Shown here: piece by piece, positions 26,013-35,597 of the stretch
Layout of the letters: every line of letters starts with the position of its first letter
Numbering within the stretch: the stretch's first letter is position 1
Source of the DNA: Pseudomonadota bacterium
GTDB taxonomy: Bacteria; Pseudomonadota; Gammaproteobacteria; JAADHS01
Direction: 5' to 3'
Assembly: GCA_021821045.1 (NCBI GenBank)
Contig: JAKACW010000008.1
Location: 33,760-97,759, forward strand
DNA: 64,000 bases
Made by a program: the position numbers and the translations under genes
Notes under the pieces: model-generated
What the model saw: only the letters and a program-made list of their open reading frames with translations
Told to the model about the DNA's origin: nothing
Databases searched by the model: none

Positions 26013-27239
26013 TCAGCCGCACCTCGCCAAATCGATGCCAGACGTCGGCATCCGCACCGGTCCGCTGGCGTTGGGTTTGATGTCGAAGCTGAAGATCTCC
26101 GTCGGCAGGCACAATGTCGCGCACACATTTGGAATGTCGACGATGCCGGCGATGTGCCCTTCCACCGGCGCGGTTCCCAATATGGCGTAGGCCTGCTCGC
26201 CGGTGTAGCCGAACTTTTTCAGATACTCGATGGCATTGAGACAAGCGCGGCGATACGCGATGTGGGCATCCAAATAGTGCTGTTTGCCATCCTCGTCAAC
26301 CGAAATGCCCTCGAATATCAAGAAGTCGCGGTAACCCGGATCGATCGGACTGGGCTGGAAAATCGGATTGGTAATGCCGTACTTGAGCACGCCGTTTTTG
26401 ATCAGACTCACACCGATGTCGATATAACCGGCCATCTCGATGGCGCCGCAGAATGTAATTTCGCCGTCCCCCTGGGAGAAGTGAATGTCGCCCATGGACA
26501 GCCCGCCGCCTTTGACGTAAACGGGAAAGTACACTTTCGAACCCCGGGACAAATTCTTGATGTCGCAGTTGCCGCCGTGCTCGCGGGGCGGCACGGTGCG
26601 AGCCGCCTCCTTCGCCGCCGCTTTCGCCGCATCGCCCTTCATGGCGCCGAGCAGCGCGGTCTCCGCATAGGGCAGCGTCGCCAACGGCGGCACACGGTTG
26701 GGATCCGTTTCCACCAACGCCCCTTCGCGGGCATTCCATCTGCGCAGCAGGTCCATCGACGGCAAACAGCCGATCAATCCCGGATGCATGGTCCCGGCGA
26801 AACGCACATGGGGGATATGACGCGAGCTGGTGTAGATGCCGTGAAAGTCCCACACGGACTTGCGCGCCTCGGGAAAATGTTCCGTTAAAAATCCGCCTCC
26901 GTTTTCCTTGGCGAACAACCCGTTGAACCCCCACTCCGAATTGGGAAGCGCGCCGATGTCGAGAATATCCACCACCAGCAGATCGCCGGGTTCGGCGCCT
27001 TCAACGCCGACCGGTCCGCTCAGATAGTGAACCTTCGAAAGATCCACATCGCGCACGTCGTTGGCGCTGTCGTTGTTGCCGATCTGCCCGCCGGTCCAAT
27101 CGGCGCACTCGATGCGAAACTCGTCGCCGGGCTTGACCATGGCCACCATGGGAATGTCGGGATGCCAGCGGTTGTGCGGCTTAACGTCCTGCTCTTCCGG
27201 CAGCTTCGAAAGATCGTAAGCTATTAGTGTCTTCGGCAT
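26013..27239 (-). CDS. fmdA: Formamidase (FmdA/AmdA family)
   Basis: A 408-residue member of the acetamidase/formamidase family, which hydrolyses formamide to formate and ammonia. The start MPKTLIAYDLSK with NRWHPDIP, followed by GDEFRIECADWTGGQI and DLLVVDIL, is the usual family N-terminus. AAGGAG lies seven bases before the ATG at 27239; a longer upstream frame is unsupported. The enzyme is cytoplasmic. A perfect sigma-54 promoter lies about 80 bp upstream, and the urea/amide-type ABC transporter genes are divergent, so the unit should supply nitrogen under limitation. Confidence 0.92.
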   Translation of the reverse strand: MPKTLIAYDLSKLPEEQDVKPHNRWHPDIPMVAMVKPGDEFRIECADWTGGQIGNNDSANDVRDVDLSKVHYLSGPVGVEGAEPGDLLVVDILDIGALPNSEWGFNGLFAKENGGGFLTEHFPEARKSVWDFHGIYTSSRHIPHVRFAGTMHPGLIGCLPSMDLLRRWNAREGALVETDPNRVPPLATLPYAETALLGAMKGDAAKAAAKEAARTVPPREHGGNCDIKNLSRGSKVYFPVYVKGGGLSMGDIHFSQGDGEITFCGAIEMAGYIDIGVSLIKNGVLKYGITNPIFQPSPIDPGYRDFLIFEGISVDEDGKQHYLDAHIAYRRACLNAIEYLKKFGYTGEQAYAILGTAPVEGHIAGIVDIPNVCATLCLPTEIFSFDIKPNASGPVRMPTSGIDLARCG

Positions 27240-27308
27240 GTCATTTCTCCTTCCAGGTTGATCGCTGATTCCGCCGGGAACGCGTGCGCGCCCCACACTT
27301 GGGCCAGA

Positions 27309-27323
27309 GCAATCACCGTGCCA
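27309..27323 (-). promoter_or_regulatory. Sigma-54 promoter of fmdA-fmdB
   Basis: On the minus strand the sequence reads TGGCACGGTGATTGC, an exact match to TGGCAC-N5-TTGC with the GG and GC pairs 10 bases apart. Transcription would begin near 27297, about 58 bases before fmdA. Confidence 0.8.
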
Positions 27324-27561
27324 TTTCATTCGCTGCTGACGATTCGAACGCGACTGTCCGCCTCCGAAAAATGGCACATGCGCCACGCACCGCATAAGAC
27401 CGTCACCGCTTCGCTTGCCTTCATTTCGATCGTCGCCGCCCATGTCGAGCCGGGCGCGAAGCATAAACGACAAACGCGAGGACGCAATCCAAAGCATCCT
27501 TTCCGATTTCGGTGCGGGAATGCCCTTCGATCATCGCGTCCAAACCCAAACGATGCACCAA

Positions 27562-27596
27562 CTTTTCCCACACCAAGCGCAGCCGTGTGGGAAAAG
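27562..27596. promoter_or_regulatory. 12-bp perfect inverted repeat midway between the two sigma-54 promoters
   Basis: CTTTTCCCACAC and its exact complement GTGTGGGAAAAG are separated by 11 bases. The centre (27579) is about 260 bp from the fmdA promoter and 315 bp from the urtA promoter, a distance usual for enhancer sites of sigma-54 activators. The bound protein is unknown. Confidence 0.55.
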
Positions 27597-27764
27597 CGCT
27601 TTGCATTCCCAGCTAGCCGGGGCAAACAGCCGGACCGGAGATCCCGTTCACGCCACACCATTTTTATCGCGCTATCCGAGGACAACGTCGCGCCGTGCAC
27701 TGAATCGTTTCCAACAAAGAATTTTTTGCACTACTTTCGTCCTTGCATTTCATTTTTCCAATAA

Positions 27765-27779
27765 CCGAGAATTTCTCGG
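27765..27779. promoter_or_regulatory. Operator-like palindrome
   Basis: CCGAGAATTTCTCGG is a 7+1+7 palindrome, 115 bp upstream of the urtA sigma-54 -24 element. It may be a second regulator site. Confidence 0.4.
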
Positions 27780-27891
27780 CGACTTGGCTTCGCCATATAT
27801 AAGCATCCCTAGACCACACTCCTACTCACACCATTCCACCCATCCTGATCGGATTCCATTAACGCCAAGAATGCTTGCGTTTAGCCTGGCG

Positions 27892-27906
27892 TGGCACACC
27901 GCTTGC
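27892..27906 (+). promoter_or_regulatory. Sigma-54 promoter of urtABCDE
   Basis: TGGCACACCGCTTGC matches TGGCAC-N5-TTGC exactly, with GG and GC 10 bases apart. Transcription would start near 27918, about 95 bases before urtA. Confidence 0.8.
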
Positions 27907-28012
27907 GTTGAGACAAGTACGACGATGTCGGATGCCGACCGCGGAGCGGGAGCGAAGCAAATCGTCCAAAACAGCTCGTTAATTTTGGTTTACCACAAAA
28001 GGGGAAGTCGTC

Positions 28013-29257
28013 ATGAAGAACTTGCCGAACAGGATGGCGTTAACAAAACGTCGAATATCTAAGCTTCTTGCCGCGCTATCGTTAACGTGCGCGACCGCGT
28101 CGTTCGCCGCCGCGCCGCCGACCGCGCAAGTCAACACCACCAATCTCGCTGTCACCGACGACACGGTAACAGTGGGCATTCTGCACTCGTTGACGGGCAC
28201 CATGGCCATCAGCGAGACAGGGTCGGTGGAAGCGGAAAAACTGGCCATCGATCAGATCAACGCCATGGGCGGCGTCCTCGGACGCCAGATCAATGTCATC
28301 GTCGAAGACGGCGCCAGCGATTGGCCGACGTTCGCGGAAAAGTCGAAAAAGCTTTTGGTGAACGACAAGGTCGCCGCTGTGTTCGGTTGCTGGACATCGG
28401 CATCGCGCAAGGCGGTGCTCCCGGTATTCGAGAAAGAAAACGGGATGCTCTATTACCCGACGTTCTACGAAGGACTGGAGCAATCGAAAAACGTCATCTA
28501 TACCGGCCAGGAAGCCACCCAGCAAATCATCGCCGGGCTGGACTGGATAGCAAAGGAGAAAGGCGCCAAGACTTTCTATCTCATCGGCTCGGACTACATC
28601 TGGCCCCGCACGTCCAACAAGATCGCCCGCAAGCACATTGAAAACGTGCTCAAGGGTGAAGTTGTCGGCGAAGAGTACTATCCCCTGGGTCACACCAACT
28701 TTCGATCTCTCATCAACAAGATCAAAGTCAAAAAGCCCGATGTGATCTACAGCATCGTCGTGGGCGGCAGCAACGTGTCCTGGTACAAGCAACTGCGCAG
28801 CGCGGGCATAACGCCCGACAAGTGGAACCTACTGACAATCTCCGTCACGGAAGACGAAGTCTTGGGCATCGGCGGCGAGAACGTGGAAGGCTTTTACTCC
28901 ATGATGAAATACTTCCAGAGCCTCGACAATCCCAACAACCAGGAATTCGTCAAAGCGTTCAAGACCAAGTGGGGCGAGGACAGCGTCATCGGCGATGTCA
29001 CCCAGGCCGCGTACCTTGGCCCATGGCTTTGGAAGGCGGCGGTCGAGAAGGCTGGCAGCTTCGACATCGACAAAGTCGCGGCCGCCTCGCCCGGCATCGA
29101 ACTCAATACGGCGCCCGAGGGCTACGTCAAGGTCCATGAGAATCACCACTTGGTGACCAAGGCCCGCGTAGGCAAATGGAACAAGAGCGGCCAAGCGGAG
29201 GTGATTTATACGTCGGATCTGATCGAACCGAATCCGTTTCCTGAAGGTTACCAATAA
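28013..29257 (+). CDS. urtA: Urea/short-chain-amide ABC transporter, periplasmic binding protein
   Basis: A 414-residue UrtA-type solute-binding protein. An N-terminal export signal (KLLAALSLTCATASFAAA) is followed by VTVGILHSLTGTMAIS and NVIVEDGASDWPTFAEK. The segments FGCWTSASRKAVLPVFE and YYPTFYEGLEQS are hallmarks of urea-binding UrtA/FmdD proteins. AAGGGGAAG precedes the ATG. Because formamidase lies opposite, the natural substrates may include formamide as well as urea; no urease gene is in the window. Confidence 0.93.
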   Translation: MKNLPNRMALTKRRISKLLAALSLTCATASFAAAPPTAQVNTTNLAVTDDTVTVGILHSLTGTMAISETGSVEAEKLAIDQINAMGGVLGRQINVIVEDGASDWPTFAEKSKKLLVNDKVAAVFGCWTSASRKAVLPVFEKENGMLYYPTFYEGLEQSKNVIYTGQEATQQIIAGLDWIAKEKGAKTFYLIGSDYIWPRTSNKIARKHIENVLKGEVVGEEYYPLGHTNFRSLINKIKVKKPDVIYSIVVGGSNVSWYKQLRSAGITPDKWNLLTISVTEDEVLGIGGENVEGFYSMMKYFQSLDNPNNQEFVKAFKTKWGEDSVIGDVTQAAYLGPWLWKAAVEKAGSFDIDKVAAASPGIELNTAPEGYVKVHENHHLVTKARVGKWNKSGQAEVIYTSDLIEPNPFPEGYQ

Positions 29258-29362
29258 TACGAGGGTTGGTCGTGGGGCGGTGTGCGCGCATAGAACGCAT
29301 GCCGTCCCGCCGCCCGCCCACAAAGGCTGTTGTCGACACTCCAATCCGAGGAGCACGTAAAA

Positions 29363-30286
29363 ATGGAAGGCATGTCGTTGTCAGAATGGGGCTCCATCAT
29401 TGCAATGCAGGGCTTCGCGGGCATCAGCTTGTTCAGCGTACTGCTGCTCATGGCCCTGGGCCTCGCAATCATTTTTGGACAAATGGGCGTCATCAACATG
29501 GCGCACGGCGAGTTCATGGCCATCGGCGCCTATACCTCATACATGATCGCCATGTTCGTAGAGAGCTACGCCGGCTGGTTCATGGACTACTATTTCTTCT
29601 TCGCCATTGTCGCGGCGTTCTTCGTCGCGTTCCTAGCGGGCTATGCGGCGGAGTATCTGCTCATCCGCCATCTGTATAAGCGCCCGCTGGACACCCTTCT
29701 AGCCACCTGGGGCTTGAGCCTCATCCTGCAGCAGATTCTGCGCTCGAGTTTCGGCGCGCGCGAGGTCAGCCCGCCGCTACCGGAATGGCTGATCGGGTCC
29801 ATCGAAATTGCCGAAGGTCTTGAGATTCCCATCAACGGCCTGGTGGTTCTCGGACTGACCGCCGCGGTAACGGCCGGCGTGTTTTATCTCCTGTTCAAGT
29901 CGCGCTGGGGTCTGCGGGTTCGCGCCACCACGCAGAACCGCGTAATGAGCGGCGCGGTCGGGATCAACACCCAAAAGGTGGACCGCGTAACGTTCGCCCT
30001 GGGCTGCGGCATCGCGGGCATCGCCGGCGCGGCGTTCACCACCATCGCGTCCACGGGCCCCACCAGCGGCTCACTCTACATCGTCGACACGTTCCTGGTG
30101 GTGGTTTTCGGCGGTGCGGCATCCTTGCTCGGTACTATCGCCTCGGCGTTTTCCATCGCCCAAGCGCAGTCGATCATGGAGTTCTTCATGAATGGCTCCA
30201 TGGCCAAAGTGCTGACTCTCCTGACGATCATCGCCATTCTGATGTTTCGTCCCGAGGGATTGTTCGCCTCCAAGATTAGAAAGTAA
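29363..30286 (+). CDS. urtB: Urea/amide ABC transporter permease UrtB
   Basis: A 307-residue LivH-type permease with about eight membrane helices. The sequence VINMAHGEFMAIGAYTSYM near the N-terminus and the EAA-like cytoplasmic region (RATTQNRVMSGAVGINTQKV) are typical. The ATG at 29363 is preferred because GAGGAG lies nine bases upstream. It pairs with UrtC to form the membrane channel. The gap of 105 bp after urtA holds no gene. Confidence 0.93.
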   Translation: MEGMSLSEWGSIIAMQGFAGISLFSVLLLMALGLAIIFGQMGVINMAHGEFMAIGAYTSYMIAMFVESYAGWFMDYYFFFAIVAAFFVAFLAGYAAEYLLIRHLYKRPLDTLLATWGLSLILQQILRSSFGAREVSPPLPEWLIGSIEIAEGLEIPINGLVVLGLTAAVTAGVFYLLFKSRWGLRVRATTQNRVMSGAVGINTQKVDRVTFALGCGIAGIAGAAFTTIASTGPTSGSLYIVDTFLVVVFGGAASLLGTIASAFSIAQAQSIMEFFMNGSMAKVLTLLTIIAILMFRPEGLFASKIRK

Positions 30287-30307
30287 TCACCCCAAGAGGA
30301 CACCGGT

Positions 30308-31543
30308 ATGCAAGCTATATATAGGAATGTGTTTGGCGGAAAGTCGGGGCTCATCGGGTTACTGATCCTGGCGGCTTTGATCTTCGTCGTAATGCCTCTG
30401 TCCATGGATATCTTCCGGCTGAACCTTGTCGGCAAGTACCTGACGTACGCCTTCGTCGCCGTAGGCTTGGTACTGATCTGGGGTTACGGCGGAATATTAA
30501 GCTTGGGGCAAGGCGTATTCTTCGGCCTCGGCGGTTACTGCATGGCGATGTTCCTCAAACTGGAAGCGTCGGATCCCCAGAGCACGGCCATTCAATCCAC
30601 GCCGGGCATCCCGGACTTCATGGATTGGAACCAGATTACGGAACTGCCGTTTTTCTGGGAGCCGTTCCACAGTCTCACGTTTACGCTGCTCGCCATTATC
30701 GTGGTGCCGTCCATCTTCGCCTATCTCATCGGTGTGACGATGTTCAAACGGCGGGTGAGCGGCGTCTACTTTGCCATTATTACCCAGGCGGTCGCCGCTA
30801 TTCTCACCATCCTCATCATCGGCCAGCAAGGGTTCACCGGCGGCGTCAACGGCATCACCGACCTCAAGACGTTACTGGGTTGGGATATCCGAACCGACTC
30901 CGCCAAGTACGTTCTCTACTATGTCAATGGCGCCCTGCTGTTGCTTTGCATCCTGATCGCCCGCCTGATCCTTGCCACCAAGTTCGGCCGTCTCCTCCTC
31001 GCCATGCGCGATAAAGAAGATCGCGTGCGTTTCTCCGGCTATGACGTTGCCAATTTCAAGATTTTCATCTTCTGCGTGGCGGCGGCCTTTTCGGCCATCG
31101 GCGGCGCCATGTTCACCCTGCAAGTGGGGTTCATGTCGCCGTCGTTCGTCGGCATCGTACCGTCCATCGAGATGGTCATCTTCGCCGCGGTCGGAGGTCG
31201 CCTGTCCCTGATCGGAGCGGTCTACGGAACGTTGTTGGTCAACTGGGGCAAGACGACCTTCTCCGAAAGTTTCCCCGAGCTGTGGCTGTTCTTGATGGGA
31301 GGCTTGTTTATCGCCGTGGTGATGCTGTTCCCCAACGGATTGGCCGGACTGTATGACAAGTACGCTAAGCGCTTCATTGTGAGCATAAGGAACATGGGCA
31401 GCGGATTCCTTGACAAAAGAACGTTTCAGAAACCGGCTTTTATGGATCGCGTGTTGATGCAGGCCAAGCTACAAGCCATCGCAACGTGGTTGGGTCAGAT
31501 TCGCCCCCAGCGGGACGACCTTAAGCACAAACAACCGGCCTGA
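30308..31543 (+). CDS. urtC: Urea/amide ABC transporter permease UrtC
   Basis: A 411-residue LivM-type permease with about ten hydrophobic helices. GYGGILSLGQGVFFGLGGYC and the loop AMRDKEDRVRFSGYDVANFK are characteristic of UrtC. A charged tail of about 50 residues (from KYAKR to the end) is cytoplasmic. Twenty-one bases separate it from urtB, with AAGAGGACACC as ribosome site. Confidence 0.93.
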   Translation: MQAIYRNVFGGKSGLIGLLILAALIFVVMPLSMDIFRLNLVGKYLTYAFVAVGLVLIWGYGGILSLGQGVFFGLGGYCMAMFLKLEASDPQSTAIQSTPGIPDFMDWNQITELPFFWEPFHSLTFTLLAIIVVPSIFAYLIGVTMFKRRVSGVYFAIITQAVAAILTILIIGQQGFTGGVNGITDLKTLLGWDIRTDSAKYVLYYVNGALLLLCILIARLILATKFGRLLLAMRDKEDRVRFSGYDVANFKIFIFCVAAAFSAIGGAMFTLQVGFMSPSFVGIVPSIEMVIFAAVGGRLSLIGAVYGTLLVNWGKTTFSESFPELWLFLMGGLFIAVVMLFPNGLAGLYDKYAKRFIVSIRNMGSGFLDKRTFQKPAFMDRVLMQAKLQAIATWLGQIRPQRDDLKHKQPA

Positions 31544-31569
31544 GCCGCAGCCCCCAAGAGGACATTGCA

Positions 31570-32316
31570 ATGGATACAAACACCTCAGTCGCCCTCGCCG
31601 TGGAGGACCTCACCGTCTCTTTCGACGGCTTCAAGGCCGTGGACGGTCTCAACTTCTATGTCGAAAAGGATGAACTGCGAGTCGTTATCGGCCCTAACGG
31701 CGCCGGCAAAACCACGTTGCTCGACCTGATCTGCGGCAAGACCAAGGCCACCAGCGGCAGCATCAAATTCATGAACAAGGAATTGACCAAACTCGCCGAG
31801 CACAACATCGTGCGGGCCGGCGTGGGACGGAAGTTTCAAACGCCGTCGATCTATGAAAACCTCACCGTGTTCGAGAACTTGGAAGTCTCTTTCCCACGCG
31901 GACGCGGCGTGCTCGGCTGCCTCGGCTTCCGGCGCACGCCGGATGTGATTCAGCGGGTCGAGGAAGTCGCGGAACAGATTTTCCTCAAGGACTTGCTGCA
32001 CAGCGAAGCAGGGCTGCTCAGTCACGGCCAGAAGCAATGGCTGGAAATAGGCATGCTGCTGATCCAAGATCCCGAACTCTTGATGCTCGATGAACCCGTG
32101 GCCGGCATGAGCGTCAAGGAGCGGGAGCAAACGGCGGAACTGCTCAAGCGGATCTGCAAAGGCCGCTCCGTCATCGTCATCGAGCACGATATGGAGTTCG
32201 TGCAGCGCATCGCGCACCGCGTCACCGTGCTTCACCAAGGCAAAATTCTCGCCGAAGGCCGGATGGAGAAAGTGCAAAGTGATCCCAAGGTCGTCGAGGT
32301 CTATCTTGGTCATTGA
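31570..32316 (+). CDS. urtD: Urea/amide ABC transporter ATPase UrtD
   Basis: A 248-residue ABC ATPase. Walker A GPNGAGKT is at 41-48, Walker B is in ELLMLDEPVAGMS, and the switch His is in IVIEHDMEFV. The signature reads LLSHGQKQWLEIG, with SHGQ in place of SGGQ, which is a known feature of UrtD and helps tell it from LivG. It energises transport with UrtE. Confidence 0.94.
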   Translation: MDTNTSVALAVEDLTVSFDGFKAVDGLNFYVEKDELRVVIGPNGAGKTTLLDLICGKTKATSGSIKFMNKELTKLAEHNIVRAGVGRKFQTPSIYENLTVFENLEVSFPRGRGVLGCLGFRRTPDVIQRVEEVAEQIFLKDLLHSEAGLLSHGQKQWLEIGMLLIQDPELLMLDEPVAGMSVKEREQTAELLKRICKGRSVIVIEHDMEFVQRIAHRVTVLHQGKILAEGRMEKVQSDPKVVEVYLGH

Positions 32317-32335
32317 TAATAGCGAGGACTCTCCC

Positions 32336-33025
32336 ATGCTCAACGTCAACAATCTCACCGTCTCCTACGGCCAAAGCGAAGTGATTCATGGCATCAACTT
32401 CGAGGCCAAACCCAACGAAACCTTAGCCATCATGGGTCGCAACGGCATGGGCAAGACAACCCTGTTCAAAGCCATGATGGGCATTTTGCCCAACGGCGCC
32501 GGCTCGGTCGCGGTCGACAACAAGCGCATCAGCGGCATGCCAAGTCACCAACGCGTAGCGAGCGGCCTGGCTTACGTGCCGCAAGGGCGCATGATCTTCC
32601 CCAACATGACCGTGAAGGAAAACATCGAAACCGGCTTGGAGACGTCCAATCACAAAACCGTCCCCATGGAGATCTACGATTTGTTTCCCGTGCTGCACGA
32701 CATGCGCCACCGCAAAGGCGGCAACCTGTCCGGGGGTCAGCAACAGCAACTCGCCATCGCCCGCGCCTTGGTATCCGATCCGAAAGTGCTGCTGCTCGAC
32801 GAACCCACGGAGGGGATCCAGCCGTCTATCATCAAGGACATCGCCAACGTCCTCAATCAGATTCGCAAGCTGCGCAACATCACCATTGTGGTATCGGAGC
32901 AAGTTCTCAGTTTCACCATGGCGATCGCCGACCGCATTCTCGTCATCGATCGCGGCCGCATCATCCACGAGGACTTGCGCGAAAATGTCGATACGCAGAA
33001 GATCAGCCGGTACTTGTCGGTGTGA
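32336..33025 (+). CDS. urtE: Urea/amide ABC transporter ATPase UrtE
   Basis: A 229-residue ABC ATPase with Walker A GRNGMGKT (34-41), signature NLSGGQQQQLAIARAL and Walker B VLLLDEPTEGIQPS. The PTEGIQP sequence is typical of UrtE. The ATG at 32336 has GCGAGGAC upstream. It is the last urt gene; a REP cluster follows. Confidence 0.93.
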   Translation: MLNVNNLTVSYGQSEVIHGINFEAKPNETLAIMGRNGMGKTTLFKAMMGILPNGAGSVAVDNKRISGMPSHQRVASGLAYVPQGRMIFPNMTVKENIETGLETSNHKTVPMEIYDLFPVLHDMRHRKGGNLSGGQQQQLAIARALVSDPKVLLLDEPTEGIQPSIIKDIANVLNQIRKLRNITIVVSEQVLSFTMAIADRILVIDRGRIIHEDLRENVDTQKISRYLSV

Positions 33026-33070
33026 CCCCGACGCCTTACCGGCACTTCGATCCGGAGTGGAAACGAGTCA

Positions 33071-33206
33071 GGCGAAGAATCGCGGAAGGATCCGCTCCCA
33101 CAAGGAACAAACTTCAATGCACCTTGTGGGAGCGGATTATTCCGCGATAGGAATTGGCGCCAACGAAGATCCGGACAACGAATCGCGGTAGGAAATCGCT
33201 CCCACG
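33071..33206. repeat. REP-type repeat cluster 3
   Basis: Three cores: inverted (CCGCTCCCAC), direct (GTGGGAGCGGATTATTCCGC) and inverted (ATCGCTCCCAC). It lies directly after the urt operon and before the carbonic-anhydrase-like gene. Confidence 0.85.
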
Positions 33207-33272
33207 ACATGTCCTCCCACACACCAGCGAAGCTGTGGTAGATTTCCGCCAACGAAGCGCGAGGAATCGACT

Positions 33273-33806
33273 ATGCCGGTACGCTCTTTTCAAGGAATTT
33301 CACCCAAGCTCGGCGCCAATGTCTACATTGACGATATGGCCGTGGTCATCGGCGACGTGACCATCGGCGATGATGCATCGCTGTGGCCGTTCGTCGTGGC
33401 CCGGGGCGACGTACAGCGCATTCGCATCGGCGCCCGCACCAATGTCCAGGACGGCTCCGTTCTTCATGTGACCCAGGATAATCGCTTCAATCCCGGCGGC
33501 TATGCGCTGACCATCGGCAGCGACGTCACGGTGGGCCATAACGCGGTGCTGCATGCCTGCACCATCGAGGATTTCGTCTTGGTTGGGATGGGCTCGATCA
33601 TTCTGGACGGCGCCGTCGTGCAATCCCGCGCCATGGTGGCGGCCGGTAGCGTGGTGTCACCCGGGAAGGTGCTCGAGGGCGGCTTTTTGTGGCTCGGTCA
33701 GCCGGCTAAGAAAATCCGCCCCCTCACCGAGGATGAACTGGCGTATCTCGAGTATTCGTCGGGGCATTATGTCCAACTCAAAAATAAACATCTGGAAAAG
33801 AGCTAA
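33273..33806 (+). CDS. Gamma-carbonic-anhydrase-like hexapeptide-repeat protein (YrdA family)
   Basis: A 177-residue left-handed beta-helix protein. Hexapeptide repeats run from VYIDDMAVVIGDVTIGDDAS onward. The zinc-ligand histidines of the gamma-carbonic-anhydrase fold are in VLHVTQ and VGHNAVLHAC. E. coli YrdA is the nearest familiar protein; catalytic activity of this subgroup is uncertain. It is flanked by REP clusters on both sides and appears monocistronic. Confidence 0.88.
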   Translation: MPVRSFQGISPKLGANVYIDDMAVVIGDVTIGDDASLWPFVVARGDVQRIRIGARTNVQDGSVLHVTQDNRFNPGGYALTIGSDVTVGHNAVLHACTIEDFVLVGMGSIILDGAVVQSRAMVAAGSVVSPGKVLEGGFLWLGQPAKKIRPLTEDELAYLEYSSGHYVQLKNKHLEKS

Positions 33807-33839
33807 AGGCACCCTGACCGGCGGCAACTGCGCCACTTG

Positions 33840-33962
33840 TTGTGGGAGCGGTTTCTTACCGCGATTCTTCGCCGGACTCCTCGCCACCGCCCGACTCAAT
33901 CGCGGAATAATCCGCTCCCACAGTGTTAGCAGCCGTTGTGGGAGCGGATCATTCCGCGATTC
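33840..33962. repeat. REP-type repeat cluster 4
   Basis: Direct core (GTGGGAGCGGTTTCTTACCG), inverted core (AATCCGCTCCCAC) and direct core (GTGGGAGCGGATCATTCCGC) between the convergent yrdA-like and groEL genes. Confidence 0.87.
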
Positions 33963-33968
33963 ACTCTG

Positions 33969-35597
33969 TCACCCCCACTCCGGCCCCGGCGCCATCGGTG
34001 CGGCGGCCGGCGGCTGCGGGATCTCCGAGATCATCGCTTCGGTGGTGATCATCAACCCGGCAATGGATGCCGCATTCTGCAAAGCGACGCGCACCACTTT
34101 CGTCGGATCGAGCACACCCATCTCCATCATGTCGCCGAATTGGTCGGTCTGGGCGTTGTAACCGAAGTCCGCACCGCCCTCCTTCACCTTGTTGAGAATC
34201 ACCGACGACTCCTTGCCGGCGTTGGCGACAATCTCGCGCAGCGGCTGCTCCATCGCCTTCAGGACGATATTGATCCCAACATCCTGTTCGTGATTCTCAC
34301 CCGCCAGTTTTTTCTGATGGAGCTTCTGTTGCGCGCGCACCAAGGCCACACCGCCGCCGGGAACCACGCCTTCCTCAACCGCGGCGCGGGTGGCGTGCAT
34401 GGCGTCTTCTACCCGATCCTTCTTTTCCTTCATGGCGGTTTCGGTCGCGGCGCCCACTTTCAACACGGCCACGCCACCGGACAGTTTCGCCAACCGCTCC
34501 TGCAGCTTTTCCTTGTCATAGTCAGACGTGGCGTCATCGATCAACTTGCGAATCTGTTTAGTGCGTGCGTGAATATCCTGCGTTGATCCGCCGCCGCCGA
34601 CCAAGGTCGTGGTCTCCTTGTCGACGATCACTTTGCGCGCCCGGCCCAGGTGTTCCAGACCGGTCTTTTCTAAAGTCAGCCCTACCTCTTCGGCAATCAC
34701 TGTCCCGCCGGTCAGCACGGCAATGTCCTGCAGCATTTCCTTGCGCCGATCCCCAAACCCCGGCGCCTTGACCGCGACGCATTTAATGATGCCGCGCATG
34801 TTGTTTATGACCAATGTCGCCAACGCTTCCCCGTCCACATCCTCCGCGATCACCAGCAACGGATTCCCTGCCTTGGCAACGGCCTCGAGCACGCCGATAA
34901 CATCGCGGATGTGAGAGAGCTTCTTGTCCAGCAGCAAGATCATCACACTCTCCAACTCCGAGGACATGCTTTCCGCGTTGGTGATGAAGTACGGCGACAG
35001 ATAGCCACGGTCGAACTGCATGCCGTCAACCACCTGCAGCTCATTGACCAGCCCGGAGCCTTCTTCTACGGTGATAACGCCTTCCTTGCCGACTTTCTCC
35101 ATGGCGTCGGCGATCAGCCGGCCGACTTCTTCGTCGCCGTTAGCCGATACGGTGCCGACCTGAGCAATGGCTTTTGAATCGGCGCAAGGCTTGGAGATCA
35201 GCTTCAGCTCCTCCACCGCCGCGTCCACGGCTTTGTCGATGCCACGCTTGAGATCCATGGGATTCATGCCGGCTGCAACGGATTTAAGTCCCTCGACGAA
35301 AATCGCTTCGGCCAGCACGGTAGCGGTCGTGGTGCCATCGCCGGCAATGTCGGACGTGTGCGATGCGACTTCGCGCACCATCTGCGCGCCCATGTCTTCG
35401 AAAGGTTCTTGCAGTGTAATCTCCTTGGCGACGGAAACGCCGTCCTTGGTCACCGATGGCGCGCCGAACGCCCTTTTTATAACGACATTTCTCCCGCGCG
35501 GACCGAGCGTCGCTTTGACGGCACGCGCCAAGATCGACGCGCCGCGCGCCATGCGCTGACGGGCCTCGTCACCAAAGACCAGTTCCTTTGCGGCCAT
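33969..35597 (-). CDS. groL: Chaperonin GroEL, stand-alone copy with atypical C-terminus
   Basis: A 542-residue 60-kDa chaperonin. ATP-site residues are kept: Asp52 in TKDGVSV, Asp87 in [11 protein letters not shown], and the Asp of [15 protein letters not shown] (398 in E. coli), with VVPGGGVAL following. The ATG at 35597 was chosen over an upstream frame start because [14 protein letters not shown] is the canonical beginning. Two differences stand out. No groES is adjacent, and the tail ends [14 protein letters not shown] instead of the usual Gly-Gly-Met repeats. It is therefore probably a second, specialised GroEL. No CIRCE element was seen upstream. Confidence 0.92.
   Translation of the reverse strand: MAAKELVFGDEARQRMARGASILARAVKATLGPRGRNVVIKRAFGAPSVTKDGVSVAKEITLQEPFEDMGAQMVREVASHTSDIAGDGTTTATVLAEAIFVEGLKSVAAGMNPMDLKRGIDKAVDAAVEELKLISKPCADSKAIAQVGTVSANGDEEVGRLIADAMEKVGKEGVITVEEGSGLVNELQVVDGMQFDRGYLSPYFITNAESMSSELESVMILLLDKKLSHIRDVIGVLEAVAKAGNPLLVIAEDVDGEALATLVINNMRGIIKCVAVKAPGFGDRRKEMLQDIAVLTGGTVIAEEVGLTLEKTGLEHLGRARKVIVDKETTTLVGGGGSTQDIHARTKQIRKLIDDATSDYDKEKLQERLAKLSGGVAVLKVGAATETAMKEKKDRVEDAMHATRAAVEEGVVPGGGVALVRAQQKLHQKKLAGENHEQDVGINIVLKAMEQPLREIVANAGKESSVILNKVKEGGADFGYNAQTDQFGDMMEMGVLDPTKVVRVALQNAASIAGLMITTEAMISEIPQPPAAAPMAPGPEWG

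Larger units (their letters stand above)
27240..28012. other. Divergent control region between fmdA and urtA (773 bp)
   Basis: No convincing gene is present; the open frames here lack ribosome sites and family features. The region holds one sigma-54 promoter facing each way near its ends and two inverted repeats between them. No clear NtrC-type TGCAC-N7-GTGCA site was found by eye. Confidence 0.75.

Noticed and set aside
27721..27750. Possible NtrC site (TGCAC...TTGCA)
   Set aside because: The spacing is 10-11 bases instead of 7 and the second arm is imperfect.
27415..28062. 215-residue open frame in the fmdA-urtA gap
   Set aside because: No ribosome site, no family features, and it overlaps the urtA start, the palindromes and a sigma-54 promoter.
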